Source: Truepera radiovictrix DSM 17093 (GTDB taxonomy: Bacteria; Deinococcota; Deinococci; Deinococcales; Trueperaceae). From it: a stretch of 64,000 nucleotides of DNA. The notes under the pieces are model-generated. The model saw only the letters and a program-made list of their open reading frames with translations. It was not told the DNA's origin and did not search any database. Below are positions 45,417 through 53,852 of this stretch, piece after piece. Position 1 is the stretch's first letter. Every line of letters begins with the position of its first letter. Location: positions 338,001 through 402,000 of the forward strand of contig NC_014221.1 of the NCBI RefSeq assembly GCF_000092425.1. The letters run 5' to 3'. The position numbers and the translations under genes were made by a program.

Positions 45417-46352
45417 ATGGCCCCGCAAGAGCGTTCCGAAGCGCTGCTCGGCGCGGGCTACTTGACGTGGCCCGAGCTCCTAGCGCAGCTCGCCGAGCCC
45501 TTTCCGGTAGAGGCCATCTCCTGGCGCGCGGGCAGCGTCTCGCGCGACAAAAAGCGCGCCCAAGCGCTACCTTACGCCGAACCGCGCGTCTACGAAGACC
45601 GCCTCAACGCCCTCTGCCCGGGGCTCTGGAGCGTCGCCTTCCGGCCCTGGGGTGAGCGCATCATCTGCGAGCTCACCATCGGCGCCGTGGGGCCAGACGG
45701 GGCGATCCTCTACGCGACGCGCGCCTCGACCGGCGAGCCGGGCGACAGCCCCGCGGCGGTCGCTGGCACCGCCGCCGAGGCGCAGGCGTTCAAGCGCGCC
45801 TGCAGCAAGTTCGGCCTCGGCCGCTACCTCTACGACGTCCCCATCACGTGGGTCGACTACGACGACGCCAGCCGCAAGCTGCTGCAGACGCCGAGCTTGC
45901 CACAGTCACGGCCACTAGGCCGGCGGCTGGAGCCGCTAACTGAGCGGTCGCTACGCGCAACTTCGTACTCACGGCCACTAGGCCGGCGGCTGGAGCCGCT
46001 AACCGAGGCGCGCTTTGTGCCGGAAGCGCAGCCAGCTGCGAAGACGCCGCGCGCATCCCGAGAGGGGACGCAGGCGCCCCCCCAGAGTACCCCTGCGAGC
46101 GCTCCCGGCGCGCGGCTGCTGCCCCCGCCGGAGACCGCGCCACCGGCTGCGGCGCTGACGCCGGCCCGCGCCGAGGCGATGCACCGCGAACTGGAGAAGC
46201 TCGGGTTGTCGCGCTCCGCCCAGCAGCGGCTCGCTAAGAGCGTGCTGGGGCGCGACGTCGCCGCCTTCGACCAGCTTTTAGAGAGCGAAGCGCTAGAGGT
46301 GTGGAACGCGGCCAAGCGCGCCCAAACGCCGCGGCGCGCGGTGGGTTTTTAG
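45417..46352 (+). CDS. ddrA: DdrA / Rad52-family single-strand annealing protein
   Basis: 311 aa. The N-terminal ~155 residues carry the Rad52/22 core: VSRDKKRAQALPYAEPRVYEDRLN, TIGAVGPDGAILYATRASTG and EAQAFKRACSKFGLGRYLYDV. DdrA-type proteins bind 3' single-strand ends and protect broken DNA after irradiation. Residues 164-205 are two 21-aa units from a duplicated palindromic DNA element (SRPLGRRLEPLTE twice), a clear insert. A Pro/Ala-rich linker and a helical C-terminal segment (RAEAMHRELEKLGLSRSAQQRL) follow. Begins one base after the 118-aa gene stop. Confidence 0.85.
   Translation: MAPQERSEALLGAGYLTWPELLAQLAEPFPVEAISWRAGSVSRDKKRAQALPYAEPRVYEDRLNALCPGLWSVAFRPWGERIICELTIGAVGPDGAILYATRASTGEPGDSPAAVAGTAAEAQAFKRACSKFGLGRYLYDVPITWVDYDDASRKLLQTPSLPQSRPLGRRLEPLTERSLRATSYSRPLGRRLEPLTEARFVPEAQPAAKTPRASREGTQAPPQSTPASAPGARLLPPPETAPPAAALTPARAEAMHRELEKLGLSRSAQQRLAKSVLGRDVAAFDQLLESEALEVWNAAKRAQTPRRAVGF
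45906..46007 (+). repeat. Two in-frame copies of a palindromic element inside ddrA
   Basis: A 39-nt word occurs at 45906-45944 and 45969-46007 with one mismatch, spaced 63 bp (21 codons). Each copy holds two hairpins: CGGCC-acta-GGCCG and GCGGCT-gg-AGCCGC. It lies in the linker after the Rad52 core and keeps the frame open. Confidence 0.85.
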
Positions 46353-46355
46353 GGG

Positions 46356-46520
46356 GTGGCGAACGTGCCGACCCTAGAAGCCGGCGTTGAATCCGCCGGT
46401 ACGGTCTACCGCTGTCCGAAGTGCAAGCGCGACGTGACCGTGCTCCTCGCGCGCGCCTCGGTCAGCTGCAGCCGCTGCGGCCGCGCGATGCGGCGCGTCG
46501 CCGATGCGCGCCCCTCCTGA
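46356..46520 (+). CDS. 54-aa zinc-ribbon protein
   Basis: A short gene read directly from the sequence: GTG at 46356, TGA at 46518. The protein has two CxxC knuckles, YRCPKCKRD near residue 20 and SCSRCGRAM near residue 40, spaced as in a zinc ribbon. It begins 3 nt after the ddrA stop and overlaps the next zinc-finger gene by 17 nt, which supports it as coding. Possible role as a DNA-binding accessory to DdrA; inference. Confidence 0.75.
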   Translation: MANVPTLEAGVESAGTVYRCPKCKRDVTVLLARASVSCSRCGRAMRRVADARPS

Positions 46521-46743
46521 ACCTTCGCTCCCCGAGCTGCACCCCGTGGCCTGCCCAGCGTGCGGCGGGGACGGCTACACCCTCGTAGCGGGTAGCGGCG
46601 AGGACGAGGTGGGGTGCGCCGCGTGCGGCGGCTTCGGCGTCGTCGAGGTCTGCTCGGGGTGTGGGGCGGTGCCAGCGCTCGAGGGCGGTTACGAGGTGTG
46701 CCGCTGCACCGAGGCGGCGCTGCCGGAGCGGCGCGCCGCCTAG
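46504..46743 (+). CDS. DnaJ-type zinc-finger protein
   Basis: 79 aa. Cysteine motifs VACPACGGDGYT, VGCAACGGFGVV, EVCSGCGAVP and VCRCT: the CxxCxGxG repeats of the DnaJ central zinc finger, without a J domain. It overlaps the zinc-ribbon gene and is the last gene on the plus strand before a convergent HemC-like gene. A nucleic-acid or protein-binding adaptor is plausible; function unknown. Confidence 0.75.
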   Translation: MRAPPEPSLPELHPVACPACGGDGYTLVAGSGEDEVGCAACGGFGVVEVCSGCGAVPALEGGYEVCRCTEAALPERRAA

Positions 46744-46765
46744 CGGCCAGCGGTGCCGCGCGCCC

Positions 46766-47635
46766 CTAAGCGCGCGCCTTGAGCTGCTCTAACACGTCTT
46801 GGGCGAGTTCGCGGCCGAGCTCCTCGGCTTCGGCGGCGTCGCCCGTCACCTCCGCCTGGATCATCCAGTCGCCCTCGTCGCGGGCGGCGGCCCCCAAAAG
46901 GTGCAGCTCGCCGTCTGCCGTGACGCTGGCAAAAGCGCCGATGTGGTGCGCGGAGCTGCTCATCTGGCGGGCAAAGGCGCGTTCGGCGCAGGCGCGGTCG
47001 AACGAGGGGCGGTGTTGGAGGGTGTAGGCGAGGTCACTGGCGAGATCGTCGTCGTCGCGGACGACGAGCGCGAGCGCCCCCTGACCCGGTGCGGGGGGGA
47101 GCTGCTGCGGCTCCAACAGGGTCGTGACCCGTTCGCGTTGGCCGAGCTGGATAAAAGGTGCACTCGGCCAGACGAGGGCGCCGAGCTCCTGGGCGCTCAG
47201 GAGCGCGAGCGCGTCCTCGAGCTCACCGGTAAAGACCCTCACCTTGAGGTCGCGCCGCGCCGCTAAGACAAAGGCGCGGTCGCGCAGCGTCGGCACCCCG
47301 ACCTCGGCGCCCTTGGGGAGGTCGCCGAGGCTTTTGGCGCCGCGCGCTAGGAGGGCCGAGCGCGGCTCGAGGCGTTTGGTCACGGCCGCTACGCTGAGCC
47401 CGTCGGGGAGGGTGAGCGGCAGGGTGTCGAGGCTCTGCACGGCGATATGGATGCGCCCCCCCTGAAGCGCGTGCAGCAGTTCGTCGGCGCCCCCGCGGCT
47501 CTGGAGGGTGCGCTGGCTGATGCTGACGTCAGGCCACCCCTCGCTCAACTCGGCGAGCACGGCGCGCGCCTGGGCGAGCGCCGGCGCGCCGGTGCGGTTG
47601 CCTAGCACGATCCTAGGCACGGGGCGCCCTCTCAC
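46766..47635 (-). CDS. Degenerate porphobilinogen deaminase (HemC) homologue lacking catalytic residues
   Basis: 289 aa, close to the ~300-aa HemC length, and alignable by eye end to end: IVLGNRTGAPALAQA (vs IATRQSPLALWQA), LPPAPGQGALALV (vs LPAVGQGAVGIE), CAERAFARQM (vs TAERAMNTRL). But the dipyrromethane cofactor cysteine region reads SSSAHHIGAFA (E. coli GGCQVPIGSYA), and HSMKDVP, holding the catalytic Asp84, reads QSLDTLP. SLRRQ is TLRDR. It is unlikely to make hydroxymethylbilane; it may be a binding or structural paralogue. Start GTG 47635 or 47620. Confidence 0.8.
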   Translation of the reverse strand: MRGRPVPRIVLGNRTGAPALAQARAVLAELSEGWPDVSISQRTLQSRGGADELLHALQGGRIHIAVQSLDTLPLTLPDGLSVAAVTKRLEPRSALLARGAKSLGDLPKGAEVGVPTLRDRAFVLAARRDLKVRVFTGELEDALALLSAQELGALVWPSAPFIQLGQRERVTTLLEPQQLPPAPGQGALALVVRDDDDLASDLAYTLQHRPSFDRACAERAFARQMSSSAHHIGAFASVTADGELHLLGAAARDEGDWMIQAEVTGDAAEAEELGRELAQDVLEQLKARA

Positions 47636-47779
47636 CTACCTCGCGGCGGTGAGCCCGAAGGGTAGCGGGGGGAGCTTGAAGGGTTAGGGTGTCCACAGCG
47701 ATCGTCTCACCTGTTGTGTGTGCACCCCTCTAGTCTAGCTCGAGCCCCCCGCCCGCGCTAGCTGCGTTCCCGCGACGCC

Positions 47780-48982
47780 CTAGGCGGGTTCGGCGGCCTC
47801 GAGGGCTGCGGGCGCGAGCTTGGCGGCCTCGGCGCGCAGCTGCGTGACCTTGTCGAGGCGTTCCCACGGCAGCTCCGGCCGCCCAAAGTGGCCGTAGGCG
47901 CTCGTCGCTTTGTACATCGGCCGGTTGAGCCCGAGCTGCGCGATAATAGCCGCGGGGCGCGCGTCGAAAACCGTCCTCAAAAGGCGGCTGAGGTCGTCGT
48001 CGGAGAGCGCCGCGGTGCCGAAGGTGTCGACGTAGATGCCGACCGGGTGCGCGACCCCGATGGCGTAGGCGAGCTGCACGAGCGCGCGCCGCGCGAGCCC
48101 CGCACCCACCAGGTTTTTGGCCATGTAGCGGGCGTAGTAGGCGGCGCTGCGGTCGACCTTGGTGGGGTCTTTGCCGCTAAAGGCGCCGCCGCCGTGGGGC
48201 GCGGCCCCGCCGTAGGTGTCGACGATGATCTTGCGTCCGGTGAGCCCGGCGTCCCCCTCGGGACCACCGATCACAAAGCGGCCCGTCGGGTTGATGTAAA
48301 AGGCGGTGTCGTCGCGCAGGTACGCTTCGGGCAGCGCGGCGCGGATGACGTGCGTGTAGAGGTCCTCGTGCAGGGTCGCCTCGTCGACGTCGGGGTCGTG
48401 CTGCGCCGAGAGGACGACCGCCGTGACCGCCGTGGGGCGGTCGCCGTCGTAGGCGACGGTGACCTGCGCCTTGCCGTCGGGGCGCAGGTAGGGCAAGAGC
48501 CCCTCGCGGCGCACCGCAGCGAGCCGGCGCGTCAGCGCGTGCGCGAGGGTAATGGGTAGGGGCATGAGCTCGGGCGTTTCGTCGGTGGCGTAGCCGAACA
48601 TCATCCCCTGATCGCCCGCGCCGAGCTGGTCGAAGCGGTCGCCAGAGGGGGCCTCCTGAGCGCGCGACACCCCCTGGGCGATGTCGGGCGACTGCTCGGT
48701 GAGCGCGATCAGCACCGCGGCGTGGTCGGCGTCGAAGCCGTAGGCCGCGTCGGTGTACCCGACCTCGCGCACGGTGTCGCGGACGATGCGCTGCAGGTCG
48801 ACGTAACCGTTACAGGTCACCTCGCCGGCGATGAGCGCGAGCCCTTTGGTGAGGATCGTCTCGACCGCCACCCGCGCCTGCGGGTCGATCTGCAGCATGG
48901 CGTCTAGGACGCTGTCGCTGATGCGGTCGGCGAGTTTGTCGGGGTGCCCTTCGGTGACGGACTCCGAAGTGACGAGTCGCAT
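47780..48982 (-). CDS. metK: S-adenosylmethionine synthetase
   Basis: 400 aa. [28 protein letters not shown] at the start, [21 protein letters not shown], and [28 protein letters not shown] in the middle are MetK signatures, including metal and K+ ligands. It makes SAM from methionine and ATP. AGGAGG precedes the ATG. Confidence 0.97.
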   Translation of the reverse strand: MRLVTSESVTEGHPDKLADRISDSVLDAMLQIDPQARVAVETILTKGLALIAGEVTCNGYVDLQRIVRDTVREVGYTDAAYGFDADHAAVLIALTEQSPDIAQGVSRAQEAPSGDRFDQLGAGDQGMMFGYATDETPELMPLPITLAHALTRRLAAVRREGLLPYLRPDGKAQVTVAYDGDRPTAVTAVVLSAQHDPDVDEATLHEDLYTHVIRAALPEAYLRDDTAFYINPTGRFVIGGPEGDAGLTGRKIIVDTYGGAAPHGGGAFSGKDPTKVDRSAAYYARYMAKNLVGAGLARRALVQLAYAIGVAHPVGIYVDTFGTAALSDDDLSRLLRTVFDARPAAIIAQLGLNRPMYKATSAYGHFGRPELPWERLDKVTQLRAEAAKLAPAALEAAEPA

Positions 48983-49061
48983 AAAACCTCCTGGTGTCAG
49001 CGTGGTGAAGTGGGGCGTTGGGTCCCGGAACCGGGGTGCGGCGCGCGCACGAATAAAGGCG

Positions 49062-49067
49062 AGTATA
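49062..49067 (-). promoter_or_regulatory. -10 box (TATACT) of metK with ~73-nt leader
   Basis: TATACT on the minus strand, 79 nt before the metK ATG. The leader ends in AGGAGG. I looked for a SAM riboswitch and saw none of the known folds. Confidence 0.5.
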
Positions 49068-49141
49068 ACAGAGCCCCCGCGCAGCTTCCGTCGCCCTCGC
49101 CGCTATGGCGGCACCCCACAAAAGGCCTCGGGGGCGCCCCG

Positions 49142-49147
49142 TATACT
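49142..49147 (+). promoter_or_regulatory. -10 box (TATACT) of GNAT gene, leaderless
   Basis: TATACT ends 6 nt before the ATG at 49154; no Shine-Dalgarno fits between. Confidence 0.55.
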
Positions 49148-49153
49148 GAGACC

Positions 49154-49678
49154 ATGCCACGCGACTCCGAGCTGCGGCTCGAGCTGCGCCCCGCGCGCCC
49201 CGCCGACGCCCCGGCGCTCGCGGCGCTGCAGCGGACCATCTACGCCGAGGGGCGTTGGTTCGTCGGTGACGGCGCGCCGAGCGCCGAGGCGCTCGCGCAC
49301 AGGCTCCGCCGCCTCGAGGCGGCGCGCTCGCTCGTGCTGCTCGCCTACGCCGCCGACCCGGCGGAGGGGCTCGCCCTCGGCGGTTGGCTCGAACTCCACC
49401 GGCTCCGCCCCGCCCGCATGAGCCACGTCGCCGTGCTCACGCTCGCGGTCGCCCCCACCTTTCGGCAGCGGGGTGTCGCCTCGCGCTTGCTCGCCGAGGC
49501 CTACCGTTGGGCGCGCGCGGTCGGGGTGCGAAAGGTGCAGCTCAGCGTCCGCGAACATAACCGCGCGGCGCTCGCCCTCTACGAACGCGAGGGGTTTACG
49601 CTCGAGGGGCGCGAGCGCTGCCAGGTGTTCGATGCGGGGCGCTTTGAAGACAACCTGCTGATGGCGAAGTTTCTCTAG
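49154..49678 (+). CDS. GNAT-family N-acetyltransferase
   Basis: 174 aa. The acetyl-CoA motif is LTLAVAPTFRQRGVASRLLAEAYRWA, and VRKVQLSVREHNRAALALYEREGFTLEGR is the RimI-like C-terminal half. The start at 49154 is set by a -10 box 6 nt upstream; the open frame to 48944 runs back across the metK promoter. Target unknown: protein N-termini, amines or antibiotics are possible. Confidence 0.88.
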   Translation: MPRDSELRLELRPARPADAPALAALQRTIYAEGRWFVGDGAPSAEALAHRLRRLEAARSLVLLAYAADPAEGLALGGWLELHRLRPARMSHVAVLTLAVAPTFRQRGVASRLLAEAYRWARAVGVRKVQLSVREHNRAALALYEREGFTLEGRERCQVFDAGRFEDNLLMAKFL

Positions 49679-49782
49679 CGCTTGACTGGCGGCGCCGCGA
49701 AAAGCTACGCGCGGGTGTTCTCGGGCGACGCACGTCGCGGGCGCCGCCTAGCGCACCTTCCGAGATGACACCCGCTAGGGGG

Positions 49783-49788
49783 TATAGT
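49783..49788 (+). promoter_or_regulatory. -10 box (TATAGT) of NYN nuclease gene
   Basis: TATAGT 23 nt before the ATG at 49812, with AAAGG just before the start. Confidence 0.5.
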
Positions 49789-49811
49789 GCGAGGGGGCAC
49801 GTGCAGAAAGG

Positions 49812-50414
49812 ATGAGGGTGACGCAGCGAGACCCGTTGGACGAGGACCGATTGCAACCGACCAAGCCCGCCGCCAATCACCGCTTCGATCCGAACGCGGC
49901 GCGTATCGGGGAGTGGCCGGAGCAGCGCGTCGGGCTCTTTGTCGATACCCAAAACCTCTACTACGCCGCGCGCGACATCTATAGCCGCCACGTCGACTAC
50001 GCGGTTATGCTCAAGCTGAGCGAGCGCTCGAGGCACCTCGTGCACGCGACCGCCTACGTCGTCGAGCGCGAGGGCGAGGCGACCGCCTACGGTTTCGTCA
50101 CCAAGCTCTCGGCCCTAGGCTACCGCGTGCGCCGCCGCAAGGTGCGCGTGCACCGCGCCGACAGCGGCGGGCGGCCCGTTTTAGAGGGCGACTGGGACAT
50201 GGGCATCGCCGCCGACATCGTGCGCGCTTGGGACTACCTGGACGTGATCGTCTTGGCGAGCGGCGACGGCGACTTCGCGCCCATGCTCGAGCTCGCCCAG
50301 CAGCGCGGCAAACGGGTCGAGGTGCTGGCCTTCCGAGAGGCCGCCTCGCAGAACCTGCTCGACTTGGCGGACGCCTTTATGGGTTTGGCGGACGTGCCAG
50401 ACATCTTTGTGTAG
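49812..50414 (+). CDS. NYN-domain (LabA/DUF88) nuclease-like protein
   Basis: 200 aa. PIN-like fold: GLFVDTQNLYYAAR with the first acidic ligand, DWDMGIAADIVRAW and IVLASGDGDFAPMLELAQQRG with the others. NYN proteins act on RNA, and LabA relatives affect gene expression in cyanobacteria. An N-terminal ~38-aa extension is unrelated. Monocistronic. RNA target unknown. Confidence 0.87.
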   Translation: MRVTQRDPLDEDRLQPTKPAANHRFDPNAARIGEWPEQRVGLFVDTQNLYYAARDIYSRHVDYAVMLKLSERSRHLVHATAYVVEREGEATAYGFVTKLSALGYRVRRRKVRVHRADSGGRPVLEGDWDMGIAADIVRAWDYLDVIVLASGDGDFAPMLELAQQRGKRVEVLAFREAASQNLLDLADAFMGLADVPDIFV

Positions 50415-50495
50415 GTGCATCCCGTCACCTAAGCATCAAAAAGTCACAAATCAAACTCCAAACCACGTCTGTTGCTGTCAGGTACCGCTGTGACA

Positions 50496-51371
50496 TCAGG
50501 CCACCGTCACGAGTGCAATGCCAACCAGGGCCATAACGACCCCGAGGAGTTGAATGCGCGTGAGGCGCTGAGCCAGCACGAGGCGTGCCAGGATCATGGT
50601 CGGCAGTGGCGACAGCGCCGCTAGGACCGCCACGATAGAAAGCAAACCCGTTTGGGTGGCGAGGATAAAGGTGACAAAGCCCGTCGCCTGAATCACCCCG
50701 ATGGCCACGAGCAGGGGCCACTGCGCGAAACCTGTCCTTAAGGGCGGCCTGACGACGAGCGCCGCCAGACCCAGGACCACCAGCGATCCAGCGACTGCTG
50801 CCAGCTGTGGCCACAAGGGGTTTCCTGTACCCGTTTGATCAAGGCCGATGAAAAACAGGCCGTAACCAACGCCTGCCAGGATGCCTTCAAGACGGCCCGG
50901 TTGAGACGCGCGCCAAGCGCTGATTCCCACGCGCCGGGTAAACTGGGTATCGCCACCCCCTTGACCATCGCTCCGGCTCACCAAGCCCAGGGCTACGATG
51001 ACAGTACCAATCCCCCACAAAGCCAAAAGTGAAGGGCGCTCACCTAAGAGCAGGCCCGCAGCCACCGGCACGAGCGCCGACCACACCGCCGTATCCGTCG
51101 CGACGATGCCCATCTGTCCCAGCGACAACCCGCGGTAGTAGTAGAGGTGGCCTAGCCCCAGCGCGAGGCCGGCGGCCACACCCCAGGCGAGCACCGCCCC
51201 GCCCGGCAGCTCATCACGGACAAAAAGCGCAACGAATCCGAAGACGAAGAGGGCGGCAGCTTGTGAGAGGAGAGAGACGACGAGCGCAGGTACGCGTTTT
51301 GCCGCGAAGCCTCCCAAGAAGTCTCCTATGCCGAACGCCAAGGCGGTCGACAAGGCGAAGATTACCGCCAT
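50496..51371 (-). CDS. EamA/DMT-family transporter
   Basis: About 291 aa with ten hydrophobic segments in two EamA halves (VIFALSTALAFGIGDFLGG; LLSIVAVLAALSPLPTMILARLVLAQRLTRIQLLG). ATG at 51371 taken as the start because the first helix follows at once; the frame runs open to 51494. Base composition here is less GC-rich than around it, and it is divergent from an HxlR regulator, so it looks like an acquired efflux gene with its own regulator. Substrate unknown. Confidence 0.85.
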   Translation of the reverse strand: MAVIFALSTALAFGIGDFLGGFAAKRVPALVVSLLSQAAALFVFGFVALFVRDELPGGAVLAWGVAAGLALGLGHLYYYRGLSLGQMGIVATDTAVWSALVPVAAGLLLGERPSLLALWGIGTVIVALGLVSRSDGQGGGDTQFTRRVGISAWRASQPGRLEGILAGVGYGLFFIGLDQTGTGNPLWPQLAAVAGSLVVLGLAALVVRPPLRTGFAQWPLLVAIGVIQATGFVTFILATQTGLLSIVAVLAALSPLPTMILARLVLAQRLTRIQLLGVVMALVGIALVTVA

Positions 51372-51554
51372 GATGTAGCTCCCAGCTGAGTGCAAGGTAA
51401 CTGCCGGACGACTAGACGACCGGCGACCGAATGTGTGTGCATCCTCGAGCAACTCCTTCAAGACGAAGTGCACACCCGGGTAGTGCTCATTCAAGATAGC
51501 TCATCAGGCTAGTTACAGCAAGTACGTACAAAAATGTGCTATAGTGTCATTTTT

Positions 51555-51560
51555 TATACT
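51555..51560 (+). promoter_or_regulatory. -10 box (TATACT) of HxlR gene, with palindromic site upstream
   Basis: TATACT ends 9 nt before the ATG at 51570. Upstream, GTACGTAC (51522-51529) is a perfect palindrome in an AT-rich stretch between the two divergent genes, a candidate HxlR operator. Confidence 0.5.
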
Positions 51561-51569
51561 AAAGGGAGG

Positions 51570-51926
51570 ATGCAGGTGGCAAGGTCGTTGATAAAAGATA
51601 AGTATCACTGCGCGATGGAGGTCACGCTCGAGCTCATCGGCGGGAAGTGGAAACCGCTGCTTCTCTACTACCTGTTCGGGGGTACACGGCGGTTCGGAGA
51701 ACTCAAGCGCCTCTTGCCCGATGTTACTCAGCGGATGCTTACCCGCCAATTGCGCGAACTGGAGGGGGCCGGGCTCGTTCACCGGGAGGTGTTCAAGGAG
51801 GTGCCGCCGCGCGTCGAGTATTCCCTTACAGAGCTGGGCTGGAGCCTAAAGCCGCTCATCGAGGGGATGGATGCCTGGGGCGAGGTTTACGTCACCAAAA
51901 TCGTGTCCCAAAGCAATGTAGAGTAA
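51570..51926 (+). CDS. HxlR-family transcriptional regulator
   Basis: 118 aa. The winged helix is typical: YHCAMEVTLELIGGKWKPLLLYYL, GTRRFGELKRLLPDVTQRMLTRQLRELEGAGLVHREVF and PPRVEYSLTELGWSLKPLIEGM. C17-like Cys in YHCAM may sense thiol stress or quinones, as in related YodB/HypR regulators. Divergent from the EamA transporter, which it probably controls. Lower GC than flanking genes. Confidence 0.9.
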   Translation: MQVARSLIKDKYHCAMEVTLELIGGKWKPLLLYYLFGGTRRFGELKRLLPDVTQRMLTRQLRELEGAGLVHREVFKEVPPRVEYSLTELGWSLKPLIEGMDAWGEVYVTKIVSQSNVE

Positions 51927-52379
51927 AGCAATCTGACGGAGATGTGGGACATGCCTTGTAACAGTTGGTGCGCTGAGGTATGGTCGCTGGCGTAACTTTA
52001 GGGCCGAGGCAGTAAGCTACCTCACCGAACCGCTGCCCTACAGCTGTGGGCTGGTCGAGTGCATCCTGAGTGACACTACGAGCCTATGAGTGCTGGAGTG
52101 CTCGAGCTTCGGCGAGAATCTGAAAATGCTCCCGGAGCCGCTCAGCACCTTTCCAGCTCACCACATACACTATTTATGCTGAGGCCTTTAACCTGGCAGG
52201 AAGAGTGCGGTTCGCTGCTGCACACACTTTTCTTCTCTGGATGCTGGCTGAAGGGCCGGAGGTGAGACTAAAAAGTGGAGTGGGGATATTCGAACCCGAG
52301 CTGAGCGCCTACCGGTTAGGCGATGGGCATCAGGTTGAGGCATACAGCTTGGGCTTATCCGACCGCTAACCCGTACATC
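51927..52379. other. 453 bp without an intact gene; possible gene debris
   Basis: No ORF of usual size and codon use. In the plus strand three short frames overlap: ~52030-52089 (EPLPYSCGLVECILSDTTS), ~52088-52180 (FGENLKMLPEPLSTFPAHH) and ~52154-52369 (AEAFNLAGRVRFAAAHTF then VGIFEPELSAYRLGDG). They read like pieces of one decayed gene with frameshifts, perhaps part of the acquired islet. On the minus strand a GGGTTCGAAT word resembles a tRNA T-arm but no tRNA folds around it. Confidence 0.35.
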
Positions 52380-53810
52380 CTACTTCGGCACGCTCGCATT
52401 GGCCTTTAGCTTCCCCTCCAAAAGAGAGCGCACCCGCTCCGGGTTGGCGGTCCCCTTGCTCGCCCCCATCACGCGGCCTAGAAGCGCGTTGATGGCCTTT
52501 GGGTTCTCCCGCGCTTGCGCCACGACCTTGGGGTTTTGCGCCATGACCTCGTCGACGAGGACCTCCAAGGCGGCGCTGTCGCTGAGCTGCGTAAGCCCGC
52601 GTTCCTCGACCAACGCCTCGGGGTCGGCGCCGGCGATCACTTCGGGCAGGAGGTCTTTGGCGATCTTTCCCGAGATGGTCCCCGCGTCGACCAGGGCGAT
52701 CAGGGCGGTGAGCCCCTGCGGCGTGAGTTTTGCCGTCTCCAGCGTCCCCTTCTGCGCGTTGAGGTGGCCCGTGACCTCGCTGAGGAGCCAGTTGGCGAGC
52801 GTCTGTACCGGGCCGTTGTACGCCGCGAGGGCGGCGTCGAAAAAGCGTGCGAGCTCGCGGTCGTAAGCGAGCGTCGCCGCGTCGTCGGGCCGGACGCCGA
52901 GGGCGGTGTAACGCGCCTCCTTGGCGGCGGGAAGCTCCGGCATCGCCGCGCGCACGGCGTCGAGCCAGCCTTTGGTGAGGTGAATAGGGGGCAGGTCGGG
53001 TTCGGGGAAGTAGCGGTAGTCGGCCTCTTCCTCTTTGGTCCGCATCAGGTAGGTCTTCTGCCCCCCTTCGTCCCAACCGAGGGTGGCCTGGTGGACGTCG
53101 CCGCCATCCTCTAGGATGCGGCTCTGACGTTTGATCTCAAACTCGAGCGCGCGCTGCACGCTGCGAAACGAGTTGAGGTTTTTGACCTCGACTTTGGTGC
53201 CGAACGCTTCGCCGGGGCGCCGCACGGAGACGTTGACATCCGCGCGCATCTTGCCCTCTTCGGGGTTGGCGTCGGAAACCTCCAGGGCGCGCGCGAGGGC
53301 GCGCACCCGCACCAGAAACTCGCGCGCCTCTTCGGGGGTCCTTAAGTCGGGTTCGGTGACCATCTCGATCAAGGGAGCGCCCGCACGGTTGAGGTCGACG
53401 AGGCTGTAGTCGGCGTAGACGGGGTGCTGCAAGCGGCCGGCGTCCTCTTCGAGGTGGCAGCGGGTGATACCGACGCGCCGCCCGCTTGGGAGCTCGAGCG
53501 CCCCCCGTTCGCCGAAGGGGTGGTCGTACTGGCTGATCTGGTAGTTTTTCGGCGCGTCGGGGTAGAAGTAGTTTTTGCGGTGAAACTGCGTGACGGCCGG
53601 GATCTCGCAGCCGAGCGCGAGGGCGAAGGTGAGCGTTTTCTGGACGGCTTCGCGGTTTACGGTCGGGAGGCTGCCGGGGAGCCCTAAACAGACCGGGCAG
53701 GTGTGGGTGTTAGGGGGGCTGCCGAAGGTCTCGGCGGCGCACGCGCAAAAGAGCTTGGTGCGGGTTTTAAGCGCCAAGTGCACCTCGAGGCCGATGACGG
53801 GTTCGAACAT
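52380..53810 (-). CDS. gatB: Aspartyl/glutamyl-tRNA amidotransferase subunit B
   Basis: 476 aa. [75 protein letters not shown] and the C-terminal YqeY/tail domain ([18 protein letters not shown]). It converts Glu-tRNAGln and/or Asp-tRNAAsn to the amide form with GatA and GatC, which are not in view. Four cysteines (CAC, CPVC) form the zinc site. Confidence 0.96.
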   Translation of the reverse strand: MFEPVIGLEVHLALKTRTKLFCACAAETFGSPPNTHTCPVCLGLPGSLPTVNREAVQKTLTFALALGCEIPAVTQFHRKNYFYPDAPKNYQISQYDHPFGERGALELPSGRRVGITRCHLEEDAGRLQHPVYADYSLVDLNRAGAPLIEMVTEPDLRTPEEAREFLVRVRALARALEVSDANPEEGKMRADVNVSVRRPGEAFGTKVEVKNLNSFRSVQRALEFEIKRQSRILEDGGDVHQATLGWDEGGQKTYLMRTKEEEADYRYFPEPDLPPIHLTKGWLDAVRAAMPELPAAKEARYTALGVRPDDAATLAYDRELARFFDAALAAYNGPVQTLANWLLSEVTGHLNAQKGTLETAKLTPQGLTALIALVDAGTISGKIAKDLLPEVIAGADPEALVEERGLTQLSDSAALEVLVDEVMAQNPKVVAQARENPKAINALLGRVMGASKGTANPERVRSLLEGKLKANASVPK

Positions 53811-53852
53811 AGGGCCAGTTTAGCAGCGCCGCCCCTCTGTGCTCGTGCGTGC

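Noticed and set aside
48983-49061. SAM riboswitch in the metK leader
   Set aside because: The leader is ~73 nt and I could not form the conserved core of SAM-I, SAM-II or SAM/SAH switches; only an ordinary Shine-Dalgarno is visible.
52275-52345. Possible tRNA on the minus strand (GGGTTCGAAT, CGCCTAACCGGTAGGCG arm)
   Set aside because: The T-stem does not pair, position 33 is not U, and no matching acceptor 5' strand is found; at most a remnant or chance match.
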